From Akkermansia muciniphila (GTDB lineage Bacteria; Verrucomicrobiota; Verrucomicrobiia; Verrucomicrobiales; Akkermansiaceae): a stretch of DNA of 64,000 nucleotides. The position numbers and the translations under genes were made by a program. The stretch is taken from assembly GCA_004557455.1 (NCBI GenBank), contig SFDX01000012.1, positions 1 through 64,000 of the forward strand. Direction: 5' to 3'. The notes under the pieces were generated by a model. It was not told the DNA's origin. It searched no databases and was given only the letters and a program-made list of their open reading frames with translations. This document shows positions 15,515 to 24,486 of this stretch, in pieces (position 1 is the first letter of the stretch; each line of letters opens with the position of its first letter).

Positions 15515-17515
15515 TCAGATAAAAATTCGGGGTGCTTCCTTGGGCAAAGCGTGCATAAAGCGCGCGCCGTAGTACTTAGCGACGATACGGGAATCGAGCA
15601 GCGTGACGATACCCTTATCCGACTTGGAACGGATGAGGCGACCGACCCCCTGGCGGAATTTGAGCACGGCCTCCGGCAGGGAGTAATCCCGGAACGGATT
15701 ACCGCCCCGAGCCAGGATTTCCTCGCAGCGTGCCTCGGTGAGGGGATTATTCGGCGCCTCGAAGGGGATTTTGGTGACAATGACATGGGAAAGCGCCTCC
15801 CCCGGCACATCCACACCCGTCCAGAAACTATCCGTACCGAGCAGAACGCTGCCGACGGTCTCCTTGAAAGCGCGCAGCATGCTCGAGCGGTCCATATCAT
15901 CCCCCTGCACCAAGAGAGGCCAACCGTGCTCCGCGCAAACCGGGCGCAGCATGGCGGCCATCTCGCGCATGATACCGTAGCCGGTAAAGAGCACAAAGGC
16001 GCGGGCATCCGACCGCTCCAGGGAGCGCACGATCCAATCGAAGAGCGCCGTGCGGTACTCCTCCCGCTCGGCATCCCCGGTAGGCGGCGGGGGCATGCTG
16101 CGGGCCACCACAATCTCCATCTGCTCGGCAAAATTGAAAGGGCTACCGATGCGGATGGCCTCCGCTGCTTCCGCGCCGACCCGACCGGAGAAGTACTTCA
16201 TGCCGTTCTCCCCGGCAGAGAGGGTGGCGCTGGTACAGACACAGGTATGCCCTACCCCGAACAAACTGTCGCGGAGCACATCGGCTACGTTGATGAGGGC
16301 GGAGCGCAGCAGGGTGTATTGCCCCTCGGCGCCCTGGGTTTCCATCCAATACACAGAGTTCTCCTCGTCCTCCATCTCCACGAAGTCGCGGGCGGTCTCC
16401 GCATAGGCCAGCACGCGCCCCGCCGTTTCCAGCAGCTCCTCGCGGGCCACGTCGTTCTCCTCGGCGCGGGCCATGCAGGTAATCTCCGCACCCAGTCGCT
16501 CCAGCGGTGGGGAGAGCAGGTTCTCTGTCCAACCCGGCTGACGCAGACGCACGGTGCCGCGGTGCTCCTCCGGGCGGGCATCCAACCGGGCACAGCGGAA
16601 GAACTCCTCGGACGCCGTGCGCGCTTCGTCCAGCAGTTGCAGCAGGATCGGGGTCGCCTGCTTCACGAGGGTTCCCTTGCGCGTGCGCGGATTGTACATG
16701 CGCAGCAGGTCATATCGCAGCTCCTGCTCGGAGAGGGAGAGACCGAGCTGGGTGGCGGCCACGTTCTCGATGGTGTGCGCCTCATCCAACACCGCAAAGT
16801 CATTGCCGAAGATAAAGCCGCCGGGGGGTACATCGTCCTCCTTGTTCTCCTGCTCCCGGGCCAGGGCCATGAGGCCGAAGAAGAGAGTGTGGTTGAGCAC
16901 GACCACCTGCGCCTCCTCCACCCGCAGGCGTGCCGCCTGGTAAGGGCAGGTGGACCCGCAGTTGCGCGGGGTGCACACATGCGGCTCACTGCACACCTGC
17001 ATCCACACCTTCGGCGAGATGCGCAAATCCGTGGGGAGGTCCGACAAAGAGCCCTCCCCACAGGCCCCGCGGGACCAAGCGAGCAACTCGTGCAGTTGGC
17101 GGGTCTCCTCTTGATTAAAGAGGTCGCTCGCCTGCTCCAGTGCACGGCGCAGGCGGGTGTGGCACAGGTAGTTGGCACGCCCCTTGAGCAGCGCGGCCTT
17201 GAAGTCCAGCCCCAGCGCGGCCCGGACGGTGGGTATATCTTTGTGGAAAAGCTGCTCCTGCAGGTTGATGGTGTGGGTGGAGATGACGGCCTTGCGCGAT
17301 TTCTCCAAGGCAAAGCGCACGGCGGGAATCAGGTAGGCCAGGGACTTGCCGACCCCCGTGCCCGCCTCTACCAGCAGGGGTCGCCCCTCCTCCAGAGCCA
17401 TGGCCACGGCGCCGGCCATTTGTTGCTGCTGCGGGCGGAACTCGTAGTGCTTCCCGCCGGCCAAGGGGCCCTCCGGCGAGAAGTCCAGCAGTGTCCTTTC
17501 GTACAGGCTCGGCAC
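15515..17515 (-). CDS. ATP-dependent DNA helicase, DinG/YoaA (XPD-like) family
   Basis: A 666-residue superfamily 2 helicase expected to unwind DNA 5' to 3' in repair. Walker A is EAGTGVGKS near residue 50, motif Ia is STHTINLQEQL, the DEAH box is LDEAHTIEN near 245, and the C-terminal motif VI is QGVGRLIRS. Four cysteines between the Walker A and DEAH boxes (YLC, CSEPHVC, NC, TC) fit the Fe-S cluster of XPD/DinG. There is no N-terminal exonuclease domain. The start at 17515 lies 16 bases after the preceding stop, so it shares that gene's mRNA. Confidence 0.92.
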   Translation of the reverse strand: MPSLYERTLLDFSPEGPLAGGKHYEFRPQQQQMAGAVAMALEEGRPLLVEAGTGVGKSLAYLIPAVRFALEKSRKAVISTHTINLQEQLFHKDIPTVRAALGLDFKAALLKGRANYLCHTRLRRALEQASDLFNQEETRQLHELLAWSRGACGEGSLSDLPTDLRISPKVWMQVCSEPHVCTPRNCGSTCPYQAARLRVEEAQVVVLNHTLFFGLMALAREQENKEDDVPPGGFIFGNDFAVLDEAHTIENVAATQLGLSLSEQELRYDLLRMYNPRTRKGTLVKQATPILLQLLDEARTASEEFFRCARLDARPEEHRGTVRLRQPGWTENLLSPPLERLGAEITCMARAEENDVAREELLETAGRVLAYAETARDFVEMEDEENSVYWMETQGAEGQYTLLRSALINVADVLRDSLFGVGHTCVCTSATLSAGENGMKYFSGRVGAEAAEAIRIGSPFNFAEQMEIVVARSMPPPPTGDAEREEYRTALFDWIVRSLERSDARAFVLFTGYGIMREMAAMLRPVCAEHGWPLLVQGDDMDRSSMLRAFKETVGSVLLGTDSFWTGVDVPGEALSHVIVTKIPFEAPNNPLTEARCEEILARGGNPFRDYSLPEAVLKFRQGVGRLIRSKSDKGIVTLLDSRIVAKYYGARFMHALPKEAPRIFI

Positions 17516-17531
17516 GTTGGGAGGGGGTGGC

Positions 17532-18314
17532 TCAGCGCAGCTCGCGGTCGCTGACGGGGGGGAGTTTCAGGCCCTCCGTCGGTAGGTTCACAAAGAAACT
17601 GCGCAGCACGCTCAGCTTGGTGTTAGCATCCATAAAATACCAGCGCGGCTTGCGAACGGGGGCATTGCCGGCCACTTCATCACGCACGGCGTAGATGAAA
17701 CTGCGGCGTTCTACCCGGCGCTTGGTGCCGTTCGGCCCCGCGGTGCTCACCACAAGCACGGTCGGGATGACGATGAGGCGGCTGCGGTCGCGCCCGCCCG
17801 TTATGTCCTCCGCGTTCACATTACCGCGGGAGTCTTTCTTGGCGTTGGCTGCCAAGGAGCCGGCGGGGGTGAGCACATACTCCGCCGTGGGGATGCCCAC
17901 GCTGTACCGCTCTACCTGCATGCCGCCTTTTTTCATGGCCGCGCCCATGCCGGCATATTGATCGCGCAGCAGTTTATCATACCGGCGCTCGCGCTCGGCG
18001 CGTTGCTGCGGGGTCTCGGTTACCTCTTGCAATTGCACGTCGCGGCCGCGCACGCGGTAGTCTACACCCATCAGGATACGCTGTGCTTCTTTGGCTTCCT
18101 TGGGGTCGCGAGCTGCCAGTTGGGCCGCCAACAGCCTGCGCATGGGCGGGTAAAGGGAGTCCAAGGCCCACACCATATCACAGTTGCGCACGGCTGCGCC
18201 GTATTCCCGCGCCGCTTCGCAGGCGGATTTGGCAGCATCCGATACCGCTGCTGCCGCTACCCCGCAGCATAAAAAAGCCACCGCAGGCAGCAGAAAAGTT
18301 TTGCACGTCGTCAT
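17532..18314 (-). CDS. Secreted protein of unknown function
   Basis: A 260-residue protein with a signal peptide (MTTCKTFLLPAVAFLCC, then AAAA). The mature part has a helical, Arg-rich first half and a later half with beta-strand character (RLIVIPTVLVVSTAG, RSFIYAVRD) and a WYFMDANTKLSVLRSFF end. I recognise no family. The ATG at 18314 is fixed by a leaderless promoter 7 bases upstream; a longer reading would start upstream of the transcript. It precedes the DinG-type helicase gene by 16 bases, apparently one operon without an evident link in function. Confidence 0.7.
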   Translation of the reverse strand: MTTCKTFLLPAVAFLCCGVAAAAVSDAAKSACEAAREYGAAVRNCDMVWALDSLYPPMRRLLAAQLAARDPKEAKEAQRILMGVDYRVRGRDVQLQEVTETPQQRAERERRYDKLLRDQYAGMGAAMKKGGMQVERYSVGIPTAEYVLTPAGSLAANAKKDSRGNVNAEDITGGRDRSRLIVIPTVLVVSTAGPNGTKRRVERRSFIYAVRDEVAGNAPVRKPRWYFMDANTKLSVLRSFFVNLPTEGLKLPPVSDRELR

Positions 18315-18321
18315 GTGCGCT

Positions 18322-18350
18322 GTTATAGCACGAAAATGCCCGATTTTCAA
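18322..18350 (-). promoter_or_regulatory. Leaderless promoter of the 18314 gene
   Basis: Minus strand: TTGAAA (18350-18345), 17-base spacer ending in TGC, TATAAC (18327-18322), then 7 bases to the ATG. Confidence 0.65.
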
Positions 18351-18416
18351 GCCTAATTCAAGGCATACCGAACTCGTTGCGCTCTGCCTGCCTGTCCCTT
18401 ATGTCATGAATAAGTC

Positions 18417-18445
18417 TTGCATACCGAAAAAAAGTCTGCTACTCT
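18417..18445 (+). promoter_or_regulatory. Leaderless promoter of the LysM operon
   Basis: TTGCAT (18417-18422), 17-base spacer ending in TGC, TACTCT (18440-18445), then 8 bases to the ATG at 18454. Confidence 0.65.
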
Positions 18446-18453
18446 CGCCGCGT

Positions 18454-19452
18454 ATGAAAAAATCCCTCTTAACGCTCGGTGTGGGGTCGCTTGCCATAGC
18501 ACTTTTCCCCTCCTGCTCCGGCACCGCCAACCCCGGTGCGGACTACGAAGAAGCGACTCCCATCAGTGAACTGTACTGCGATGAAGGCATGGATGGCCCG
18601 TGGATGGATGAGAGCCTGCTGGAGAGCGATGATAACGGCCAGATTGCTGCGGGCTCCCGCACCCCTGAATATGACAGGACCGACTTCCCCATTCCGGAGC
18701 CGGAGGATACCGTGGCTGACAACGGCGGCACGCGCCAAAACCAGAAGAACATAGCGCAGAACACGCCGCCCGCCGAGGTGAATGACACCGTGCTGGAGAC
18801 GCCGACCCCGGATGAAAACTTCGGGCAGGATCCCCTGCTGCCCTCCGGCGGCGCAACAACGCCCAAGACGAATAAGCCGGCATCGAGCAGCAGCCCGCGC
18901 ACGAGCACGGCAAGCACCCGCACCGCTTCCTCCTCTGCCGGTAAGTCCGGCGGCAAGAAGAGCACAGCTTCTACCAAGAAAACGACCAAGTCCGGCCGCC
19001 GTGTGATGAAGGTGGACAAACCTGCCCTCATTACCTATAAGGTGCGCCCCGGTGATAACTTGGATACCATCGCCCGCCGCTCCGGCACCACCGTGGCCCA
19101 GATCCGTCGCGACTCCGGCATCAAGGGCGACCTCATCCGCCCCGGCCAGACCATCAAGGTGCGCTACACGCCGAAGAATTACCGCAATAACAGCAAGACG
19201 GCCTCGTCCTCCAAGAGCAGCAACACGGTCCGCAAGGCGACAACCCACAGCCTGAAGCAAGGGGAGACCGTCTCCGGTATCGCGAAGCGCTACGGCGTCG
19301 GTTATCAGCAGATTCTGAAGGCCAACGGTCTGACCGAGTCCCAGGCCACCAAACTGCGCCCGGGCCGCAAGCTCACCATTCCGGCTTCGTCCTCCGCTTC
19401 CACATCCAAGAAGAGCAGCAGCAAGACGTCTAAGAAGAGTTCTCGCCGCTGA
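18454..19452 (+). CDS. Lipoprotein with two LysM domains
   Basis: A 332-residue envelope protein. The start MKKSLLTLGVG is followed by a lipobox-like LFPSC. A long Ser/Thr/Pro-rich linker covers about residues 30-185. The first LysM follows (ITYKVRPGDNLDTIA to IRPGQTIKV), then a second (THSLKQGETVSGIA to LRPGRKLTIP), and a Ser/Lys-rich basic tail. LysM domains bind N-acetylglucosamine polymers, so it is likely anchored to a membrane and attached to peptidoglycan. It opens a run of four envelope genes and is the only one with its own promoter. Confidence 0.87.
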   Translation: MKKSLLTLGVGSLAIALFPSCSGTANPGADYEEATPISELYCDEGMDGPWMDESLLESDDNGQIAAGSRTPEYDRTDFPIPEPEDTVADNGGTRQNQKNIAQNTPPAEVNDTVLETPTPDENFGQDPLLPSGGATTPKTNKPASSSSPRTSTASTRTASSSAGKSGGKKSTASTKKTTKSGRRVMKVDKPALITYKVRPGDNLDTIARRSGTTVAQIRRDSGIKGDLIRPGQTIKVRYTPKNYRNNSKTASSSKSSNTVRKATTHSLKQGETVSGIAKRYGVGYQQILKANGLTESQATKLRPGRKLTIPASSSASTSKKSSSKTSKKSSRR

Positions 19453-19478
19453 TTCTCAACCCCGCAGCCGTTCCGAAT

Positions 19479-20048
19479 ATGAAGCACAAACTCCTCGCCT
19501 TCTCGATCCTTCCTCTGCTGTTCGCATCCTGCACCATCCGCAACGGGGAGGTAGATGCTACCTCTTGGGTGCAGGATCGCATCACCGCTCAGCAGGATGA
19601 CCGGGTGATTCTGGAGGCGGGGCACGCGACGGCTCCGGCGGATAACCGGCCTGCCTTTGCCACGGGGGCTGCGGTGCACTCCGCGCCCTCGGTGGCGGGT
19701 GGCTCGGTCTACACCGTGCGCAAGGGGGATACGCTCTCCGGCATTGCCGCACGGCACCATACCACGGCTGCGGCCATCCGCCGCGCCAACGGGCTCAGCT
19801 CCGATAAAATTGCTATCGGCAAAAAACTCACCATCCCGCGCGGGGGTAGCCGCACAGCGGCCGCGACCCATCAGACGCCCCTCTCGGGCGGTAGCCGTTA
19901 TATTGTGAAGAAGGGCGATACCGTTTCCGCAGTTGCACGGCGGTACAGGCTGAGCACCGCAGCCTTGTTGAAGGCCAACGGACTGACGCCGGCATCGGCT
20001 TCCGCCCTCAAGCCCGGGGCCGTACTGCGCATCCCGGCGCATCGTTAA
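19479..20048 (+). CDS. Lipoprotein with two LysM domains
   Basis: A 189-residue protein starting MKHKLLAFSILP with lipobox LFASC (Cys18 would be lipidated). Two LysM domains are seen: SVYTVRKGDTLSGIA to IGKKLTIP, and SRYIVKKGDTVSAVA to LKPGAVLRIP. It is a shorter paralogue of the preceding protein without the long linker. It starts 26 bases after that gene and 35 bases before the L,D-transpeptidase, so a joint role at the peptidoglycan is likely. Confidence 0.87.
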   Translation: MKHKLLAFSILPLLFASCTIRNGEVDATSWVQDRITAQQDDRVILEAGHATAPADNRPAFATGAAVHSAPSVAGGSVYTVRKGDTLSGIAARHHTTAAAIRRANGLSSDKIAIGKKLTIPRGGSRTAAATHQTPLSGGSRYIVKKGDTVSAVARRYRLSTAALLKANGLTPASASALKPGAVLRIPAHR

Positions 20049-20083
20049 TTCTCTTCTACCGATCTCATCTGCCGGCAAACACC

Positions 20084-20929
20084 ATGAAACATCACGCCTA
20101 TCTCCTCCCCGTCTCCCTGCTCGCCGTTGCTTGGCTGAGCAGTTGTACCCCGGAGCCCTACGGTTCCTATTCTTTCACCCGACAGCCCGGCCAAATGCCG
20201 CAGCAGCAGGTTCAAGACGAACAGGCTGTTCTGCTGCAGGAGGTGGTCACCGTGCCCTACGATGGCAGCAATCCGCTGCTTATCCCCAACAAAAATGCTC
20301 CGGGTTACATCAACCCCTACCCCGCCGGGAGCTATGAGCACTTTGTGGCCAAGCCCGCTTACCCCAAAACCTCCGCGGTTTTCTGCAACGAGCCTCTGCT
20401 GCAGTCCGCTAACACGGAAAATACCCGTATCATCATCTGCCTGCCCCAGCAGCGGGCGCGTATGTATGTGAACGGGCGCGTGGCCTATGATTGGCCCGTA
20501 TCCACGGGTACGGACGGCCACGAGACCCCGCCCGGGGCATACCGCATCTTGGATCGTGAGACAAATCATAAGTCCAACCGTTACGGTAAATTCGTGAACG
20601 CAAGCGGTCGCGTGGTCAGCAGCAATGCAGATACCTCCAAGGGTACGCCGGAGGGTCTCACTTTCCGCCCCGCCGGCATGCCGCATTGGAACCGCCTGAC
20701 GCCGGACGGTGTGGGCATTCACGGTGGTAAAGTGGTGCCCGGTCGCAGGCTCTCACACGGCTGCATCCGCACGCCGTATGATGTGGCGGCCAAGCTCTTC
20801 AACTACACCAAGCGTGGCATGGCAGTATACGTCACGAGCGGTGTGGAGGATTATGCCAAAGGCGGTGCCGTGCGTCCGCAGGATGTGAAGTACCGTCCCA
20901 AGGCCGGCAATGACTACACCGACTATTAA
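20084..20929 (+). CDS. L,D-transpeptidase lipoprotein (YkuD domain)
   Basis: A 281-residue lipoprotein with lipobox WLSSC (Cys21). A linker is followed by a YkuD domain at about residues 112-250. The catalytic block is GIHGGKVVPG with His213 and SHGCIR with Cys227. Such enzymes make 3-3 crosslinks in peptidoglycan or attach proteins to it. Its place after two LysM lipoproteins suggests they act on the same wall sites. The C-terminus overlaps the next gene by 20 bases. Confidence 0.93.
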   Translation: MKHHAYLLPVSLLAVAWLSSCTPEPYGSYSFTRQPGQMPQQQVQDEQAVLLQEVVTVPYDGSNPLLIPNKNAPGYINPYPAGSYEHFVAKPAYPKTSAVFCNEPLLQSANTENTRIIICLPQQRARMYVNGRVAYDWPVSTGTDGHETPPGAYRILDRETNHKSNRYGKFVNASGRVVSSNADTSKGTPEGLTFRPAGMPHWNRLTPDGVGIHGGKVVPGRRLSHGCIRTPYDVAAKLFNYTKRGMAVYVTSGVEDYAKGGAVRPQDVKYRPKAGNDYTDY

Positions 20930-21350
20930 CCCGGAGGGCCTGCCGACGCGCACCCTGCACTGCGCCAACCGTGCCCTGTATGCGGCGGTGTCGGCGGCGG
21001 TGCTGGGTGTGTGCATCTACGCGGCCCTTGCCCCCGGGCCGGATTACCGCCCGCCCTTGGCCATCGCTGCGGGCATCATCTGCCTGCTCTGGGGCGGCGG
21101 CTATGCTTCCCTCTCCTACACGGTTTCGCCGCAGGGCATCACGCGCTCGATCTTTTTCGTCCTCAAGCGCCGCTATACTTGGCAGAACCTCGGCCCTGCC
21201 GAATTCCACTGTATCGATGCCCCCGGTGAGCGTTCCGTCTCCCTCATCTTCAGCAACCTCACTCTCTCCGGTGAGCTCCTCGACCCCGATGCCCTCGAGG
21301 AGCTGGCCGACGACCTCCGCGTCGCCGGGATGCTCGGCAAAGTGGGGTGA
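20910..21350 (+). CDS. Small membrane protein with PH-like soluble part
   Basis: A 146-residue protein. Two hydrophobic segments (about residues 25-42 and 48-62) form a hairpin, followed by a soluble region of short strands and a final helix (YTVSPQGITRSIFF, YTWQNLGPAEF, DALEELADDL) that resembles bacterial PH-type (YdbT-like) domains. The resemblance is by eye only. It overlaps the transpeptidase gene by 20 bases and closes the envelope operon. Function unknown. Confidence 0.65.
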   Translation: MTTPTINPEGLPTRTLHCANRALYAAVSAAVLGVCIYAALAPGPDYRPPLAIAAGIICLLWGGGYASLSYTVSPQGITRSIFFVLKRRYTWQNLGPAEFHCIDAPGERSVSLIFSNLTLSGELLDPDALEELADDLRVAGMLGKVG

Positions 21351-21481
21351 GCAGAAGTGACCCGCCGCAGGGGTGCTTGTATGACACAGCTCCCCGGAAC
21401 GCTTCTCAGACGGGTTACAAGAAACTCTCATGACATTTGGGTTACACCCGAGACAGCTCTCTTGTAGCACAAGGGTGGTTT

Positions 21482-21538
21482 TTACATTTTTGTAATACTT
21501 TTTTGCATATTTTTAAAATTTGTCTTACATTTTTGTAA
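21482..21538. promoter_or_regulatory. Two identical palindromes upstream of glnN, likely activator sites
   Basis: TTACATTTTTGTAA occurs at 21482-21495 and again at 21525-21538, 43 bases apart (about four helical turns), in an AT-rich tract. They lie about 75 and 120 bases upstream of the sigma-54 promoter, where enhancer-binding activators bind. The rest of the gap from 21351 to 21689 shows no gene. Confidence 0.55.
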
Positions 21539-21612
21539 ATTACTTCAAAGGGCGGGGAGAGGAAAAATCTCCAAGTCCTTGAGTATCAACAACTTAGAGA
21601 TTTTTGAGAAAG

Positions 21613-21629
21613 TTGGCACGGCGTTTGCA
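21613..21629 (+). promoter_or_regulatory. Sigma-54 promoter of glnN
   Basis: TTGGCACG-GCGT-TTGCA matches the sigma-54 consensus, with the GG (21615-21616) and GC (21627-21628) dinucleotides 12 bases apart. Transcription would start near 21640, 50 bases before the ATG at 21690, which excludes the upstream TTG at 21579 as a start. Confidence 0.75.
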
Positions 21630-21689
21630 AGAGAGAAGGGTGCAGACTGCGAGAACGAGGCAGCCGCAGAACACAAACCGAACCAAGAT

Positions 21690-23795
21690 ATGGCAACAGA
21701 CAGGAACACAGCACCGGAGGAAGCGTTGGAGGCCCTTTACGGCAGCGACACCTTCGGCATCAAGACGATGGAGAAGTACCTCTCCAAGAGTGCGTTCAAG
21801 AAGATGATGAACACCATCCGCCAGGGCGGCAAGCTGGACCCGGGGATTGCGGATGAGGTGGCACAGGCCATGAAGGTGTGGGCACTCTCCAAGGGAGCGA
21901 CGCACTACACGCACTGGTTCCAACCGCTGAGCGATGCCACGGCCGAGAAGCACGACTCCTTTGTGGAGCCGGACGGCGAGGGCGGGATGATCTGCGAGTT
22001 CACCGGCAAGACGCTGATTCAGGGCGAGCCGGATGCCTCTTCCTTCCCCTCCGGCGGCATTCGCGCCACCTTCGAGGCCCGCGGCTACACGGCGTGGGAC
22101 CCCACCTCCCCGGCGTTCATCAAGCGCACGGCTCACACGGCGACCCTGTGCATCCCGACCGCGTTCTGCTCCTACACCGGTGAGGCGCTGGACAAGAAGA
22201 CCCCGCTGCTGCGCTCCATGAAGGCGGTGGGCACCCAGGCCGCCCGCGTGCTCAAGTGCTTCGGCATCACCCCCTCCTGTGTGGACAGCAACCTGGGCGC
22301 GGAGCAGGAGTACTTCTTGGTGGACCGCGACCTGTATCTGAAGCGCCCCGACCTGATCGAGACGGGCCGCACCCTCTTCGGATGCCTGCCGCCCAAGCAT
22401 CAGCAGATGGAGGACCACTACTTCGGCTCCATCAAGGAGCGCGTGCTGGAGTTCATGTCCAGCGTGGACCACGCCCTCTGGGCCTTGGGTGTGCCGGCCA
22501 AGACCCGCCACAACGAGGTGGCCCCCGCGCAGTTCGAAATCGCCCCGCTCTTCGAGGCGAGCAACGTGGCCGTGGACCACAATGTGATGATCATGGACAT
22601 CCTGCAGCGCCAGGCCCTCAAGTTCAACTTGGTCTGCCTGCTGCACGAGAAGCCCTACGCCTGCGTGAACGGCTCCGGCAAACACAATAACTGGTCCCTC
22701 TCCACCCCGGAGCTCGGTTCCCTCTTCGCCCCCGGCAAGACGCCGCACAGCAACCTCGTCTTCCTCACCTTCTTGGCCAGTGTCATCCGCGCCATCGATC
22801 TGCATGCGGATCTGCTGCGCGCTTCCATCTCCAAGGCCGGTAACGACCACCGCCTCGGTGCCCAGGAGGCCCCGCCCGCCATCATCTCCATCTTCCTCGG
22901 CGACCAGTTGGCCGACATCGTGGAGCAGATCAAGGCCGGCGGTGCCAAGTCCTCCACCAGCAAGACCACCATGGAGCTGGGTGTGGATGTGCTGCCTGCC
23001 CTGCCGAAGGACACCACGGACCGCAACCGTACCTCTCCCTTCGCTTTCACCGGTAACAAGTTCGAGTTCCGCGCCGTCGGTTCCTCCCAGACCTGCGCTT
23101 GGCCCATGGCCGTGCTCAATACCATCGAGGCCGAGACCCTGGACATGATCGCGACGAAGCTGGAGCCCGTGGTCGGCACCCCGCAGTTTACCACCACCGT
23201 CACCGAGCTTATCAAGGAGATGATCACCAAGCACGATCGCATCATCTTCAACGGCAACGGTTATTCCGAGGAGTGGCTCGCCGAGGCCGAGCGCCGCGGG
23301 CTGCCCAACCTCAAGGATACCCCGGAGGCTCTCGAGGTTCTCTCCCGCCCGGATACCATCGCTCTCATGGAGAAATACGGTGTGCTCTCCCGTGCCGAGC
23401 TCCTCGCTCGCAAGGAGGTGCAGATCGAGAACTATGAGAAGCTCATCGACATTGAGGCCAAGACCTGCCTCAATATGCTCCGTACCATTTACATGCCCGC
23501 TATCAATAAGCAGATGGCTTCCCTCTGCAGCACCATCGCCTCCATCAAGGCCTCCGGTATCTCCGCCGGCCTCGCCGCTGTCACGCAGCAGGCGGAGTCC
23601 ATCGGTGCCCTCTGCGATGAGTTGCCGGGCAAGGTCGCCGCTCTCGACGCGGCTATCTCCAATGGGTGCCCCCAGCGCATGAAGATCGCCATGCAGGACG
23701 CCCGCGACACCGTTGATGCACTCGAAGCCCTTGTGGCAGCTGACCTGTGGCCCGTTCCCACATACGCCCAGATGCTCAACATCCACAGCAAGTAG
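21690..23795 (+). CDS. glnN: Glutamine synthetase type III
   Basis: ATP-dependent amidation of glutamate with ammonia in the cytosol, the main ammonia-assimilation step. The 701-residue length is that of the GSIII class, much longer than GlnA. Recognisable blocks are [25 protein letters not shown] (ATP/glutamate site) and [16 protein letters not shown], followed by the GSIII-specific helical C-terminus. The ATG at 21690 is chosen because the sigma-54 promoter lies upstream of it, inside any longer reading. Expression is probably nitrogen-controlled through the twin palindromes. The GC-rich terminator at 23831 follows. Confidence 0.93.
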   Translation: MATDRNTAPEEALEALYGSDTFGIKTMEKYLSKSAFKKMMNTIRQGGKLDPGIADEVAQAMKVWALSKGATHYTHWFQPLSDATAEKHDSFVEPDGEGGMICEFTGKTLIQGEPDASSFPSGGIRATFEARGYTAWDPTSPAFIKRTAHTATLCIPTAFCSYTGEALDKKTPLLRSMKAVGTQAARVLKCFGITPSCVDSNLGAEQEYFLVDRDLYLKRPDLIETGRTLFGCLPPKHQQMEDHYFGSIKERVLEFMSSVDHALWALGVPAKTRHNEVAPAQFEIAPLFEASNVAVDHNVMIMDILQRQALKFNLVCLLHEKPYACVNGSGKHNNWSLSTPELGSLFAPGKTPHSNLVFLTFLASVIRAIDLHADLLRASISKAGNDHRLGAQEAPPAIISIFLGDQLADIVEQIKAGGAKSSTSKTTMELGVDVLPALPKDTTDRNRTSPFAFTGNKFEFRAVGSSQTCAWPMAVLNTIEAETLDMIATKLEPVVGTPQFTTTVTELIKEMITKHDRIIFNGNGYSEEWLAEAERRGLPNLKDTPEALEVLSRPDTIALMEKYGVLSRAELLARKEVQIENYEKLIDIEAKTCLNMLRTIYMPAINKQMASLCSTIASIKASGISAGLAAVTQQAESIGALCDELPGKVAALDAAISNGCPQRMKIAMQDARDTVDALEALVAADLWPVPTYAQMLNIHSK

Positions 23796-23830
23796 TACAA
23801 ACGAGCAGAGCGGCTCCCGCCCTCTTCTCA

Positions 23831-23864
23831 CCGCCTCCCCCGGGTGGGGGAGGCGGTCTTGTTT
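23831..23864 (+). terminator. Terminator of glnN
   Basis: Perfect 11-bp stem CCGCCTCCCCC/GGGGGAGGCGG with a 4-base loop, followed by TCTTGTTT. Confidence 0.8.
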
Positions 23865-23911
23865 ACCCATCGCGCAGCGCGTTCTTATTTGCACTATGTG
23901 AAAGAAAAGGC

Positions 23912-23940
23912 TCGACTTCTGCCGTGCCGGGGCATACAAT
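23912..23940 (+). promoter_or_regulatory. Possible promoter of the HicB-like gene
   Basis: TCGACT (23912-23917), 17-base spacer, TACAAT (23935-23940), 23 bases before the ATG at 23964. Confidence 0.45.
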
Positions 23941-23963
23941 GGGAGAGCAGACCCAATCTTGCT

Positions 23964-24401
23964 ATGACCCGAAGCGAGATTCATGAATTAGGAAGGCGCT
24001 ACCCGCGCGTCATCCGATGGAGTGACGAGGACGGCTGCTATATCGGCTCCCTGCCCGATGTCTGCGGCGACTGTACACACGGCGACACCCCGGAGGAGGT
24101 CGCTGCGAATCTTGAGGAATGCGCGGAGCTCTATGTGGAGAACTCGCTGGCGGAGGGGCTCCCCCTCGCGGAACCCGGGGCCGTTCTCGTGTGCCCCACC
24201 CGTTTCCTCACGGGCAATGTGGGCAGCAAAATCCGACTCCTCCGGGAGCTGCACGGCATGTCCCAAAAATCTCTGGCGGAGATGCTCGGCATCAGCCTCT
24301 CTACCCTGACCAAATGGGAGAACGGTTTGCGCCGTCCGAGCCGTGCCGCTGCGAAGTTGTTGGACATCTTGGACAAGCACCCGGAGTGTATTCACTCCTA
24401 A
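23964..24401 (+). CDS. HicB-like protein with C-terminal helix-turn-helix
   Basis: A 145-residue protein. Residues about 10-65 are HicB-like: a degraded RNase H fold with a DGCYIGSLPDVCGDCTHGDTP-type strand pattern and the EVAANLEECAELY helix. Residues about 85-135 are a XRE-type helix-turn-helix (IRLLRELHGMSQKSLAEMLG, STLTKWENG). HicB normally neutralises the mRNA interferase HicA, encoded next to it, but there is no HicA-sized reading frame on either side. It is either an orphan antitoxin or a free-standing repressor. Confidence 0.8.
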   Translation: MTRSEIHELGRRYPRVIRWSDEDGCYIGSLPDVCGDCTHGDTPEEVAANLEECAELYVENSLAEGLPLAEPGAVLVCPTRFLTGNVGSKIRLLRELHGMSQKSLAEMLGISLSTLTKWENGLRRPSRAAAKLLDILDKHPECIHS

Positions 24402-24434
24402 CCCCCTGCCCGCAGTGGGCTGAAGGCACAGCAC

Positions 24435-24469
24435 GCGCCGCGCCGTGGGGCTTTCCCACAACGCGGCGC
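24435..24469. terminator. Hairpin between convergent genes
   Basis: GCGCCGCG (24435-24442) pairs with CGCGGCGC (24462-24469), with an inner GTGGG/CCCAC stem. It lies between convergent genes and can serve both directions. Confidence 0.5.
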
Positions 24470-24486
24470 ATTCCGCTGCGCGGCTT

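Noticed and set aside
15083-17554. A long plus-strand frame across tRNA-Asp and the helicase gene
   Set aside because: It reads through a tRNA and opposes a gene with clear helicase motifs.
21594-23984. A 796-codon frame opposite glnN
   Set aside because: Gly/Leu/His/Val-rich shadow with no motifs; the glnN strand is unmistakable.
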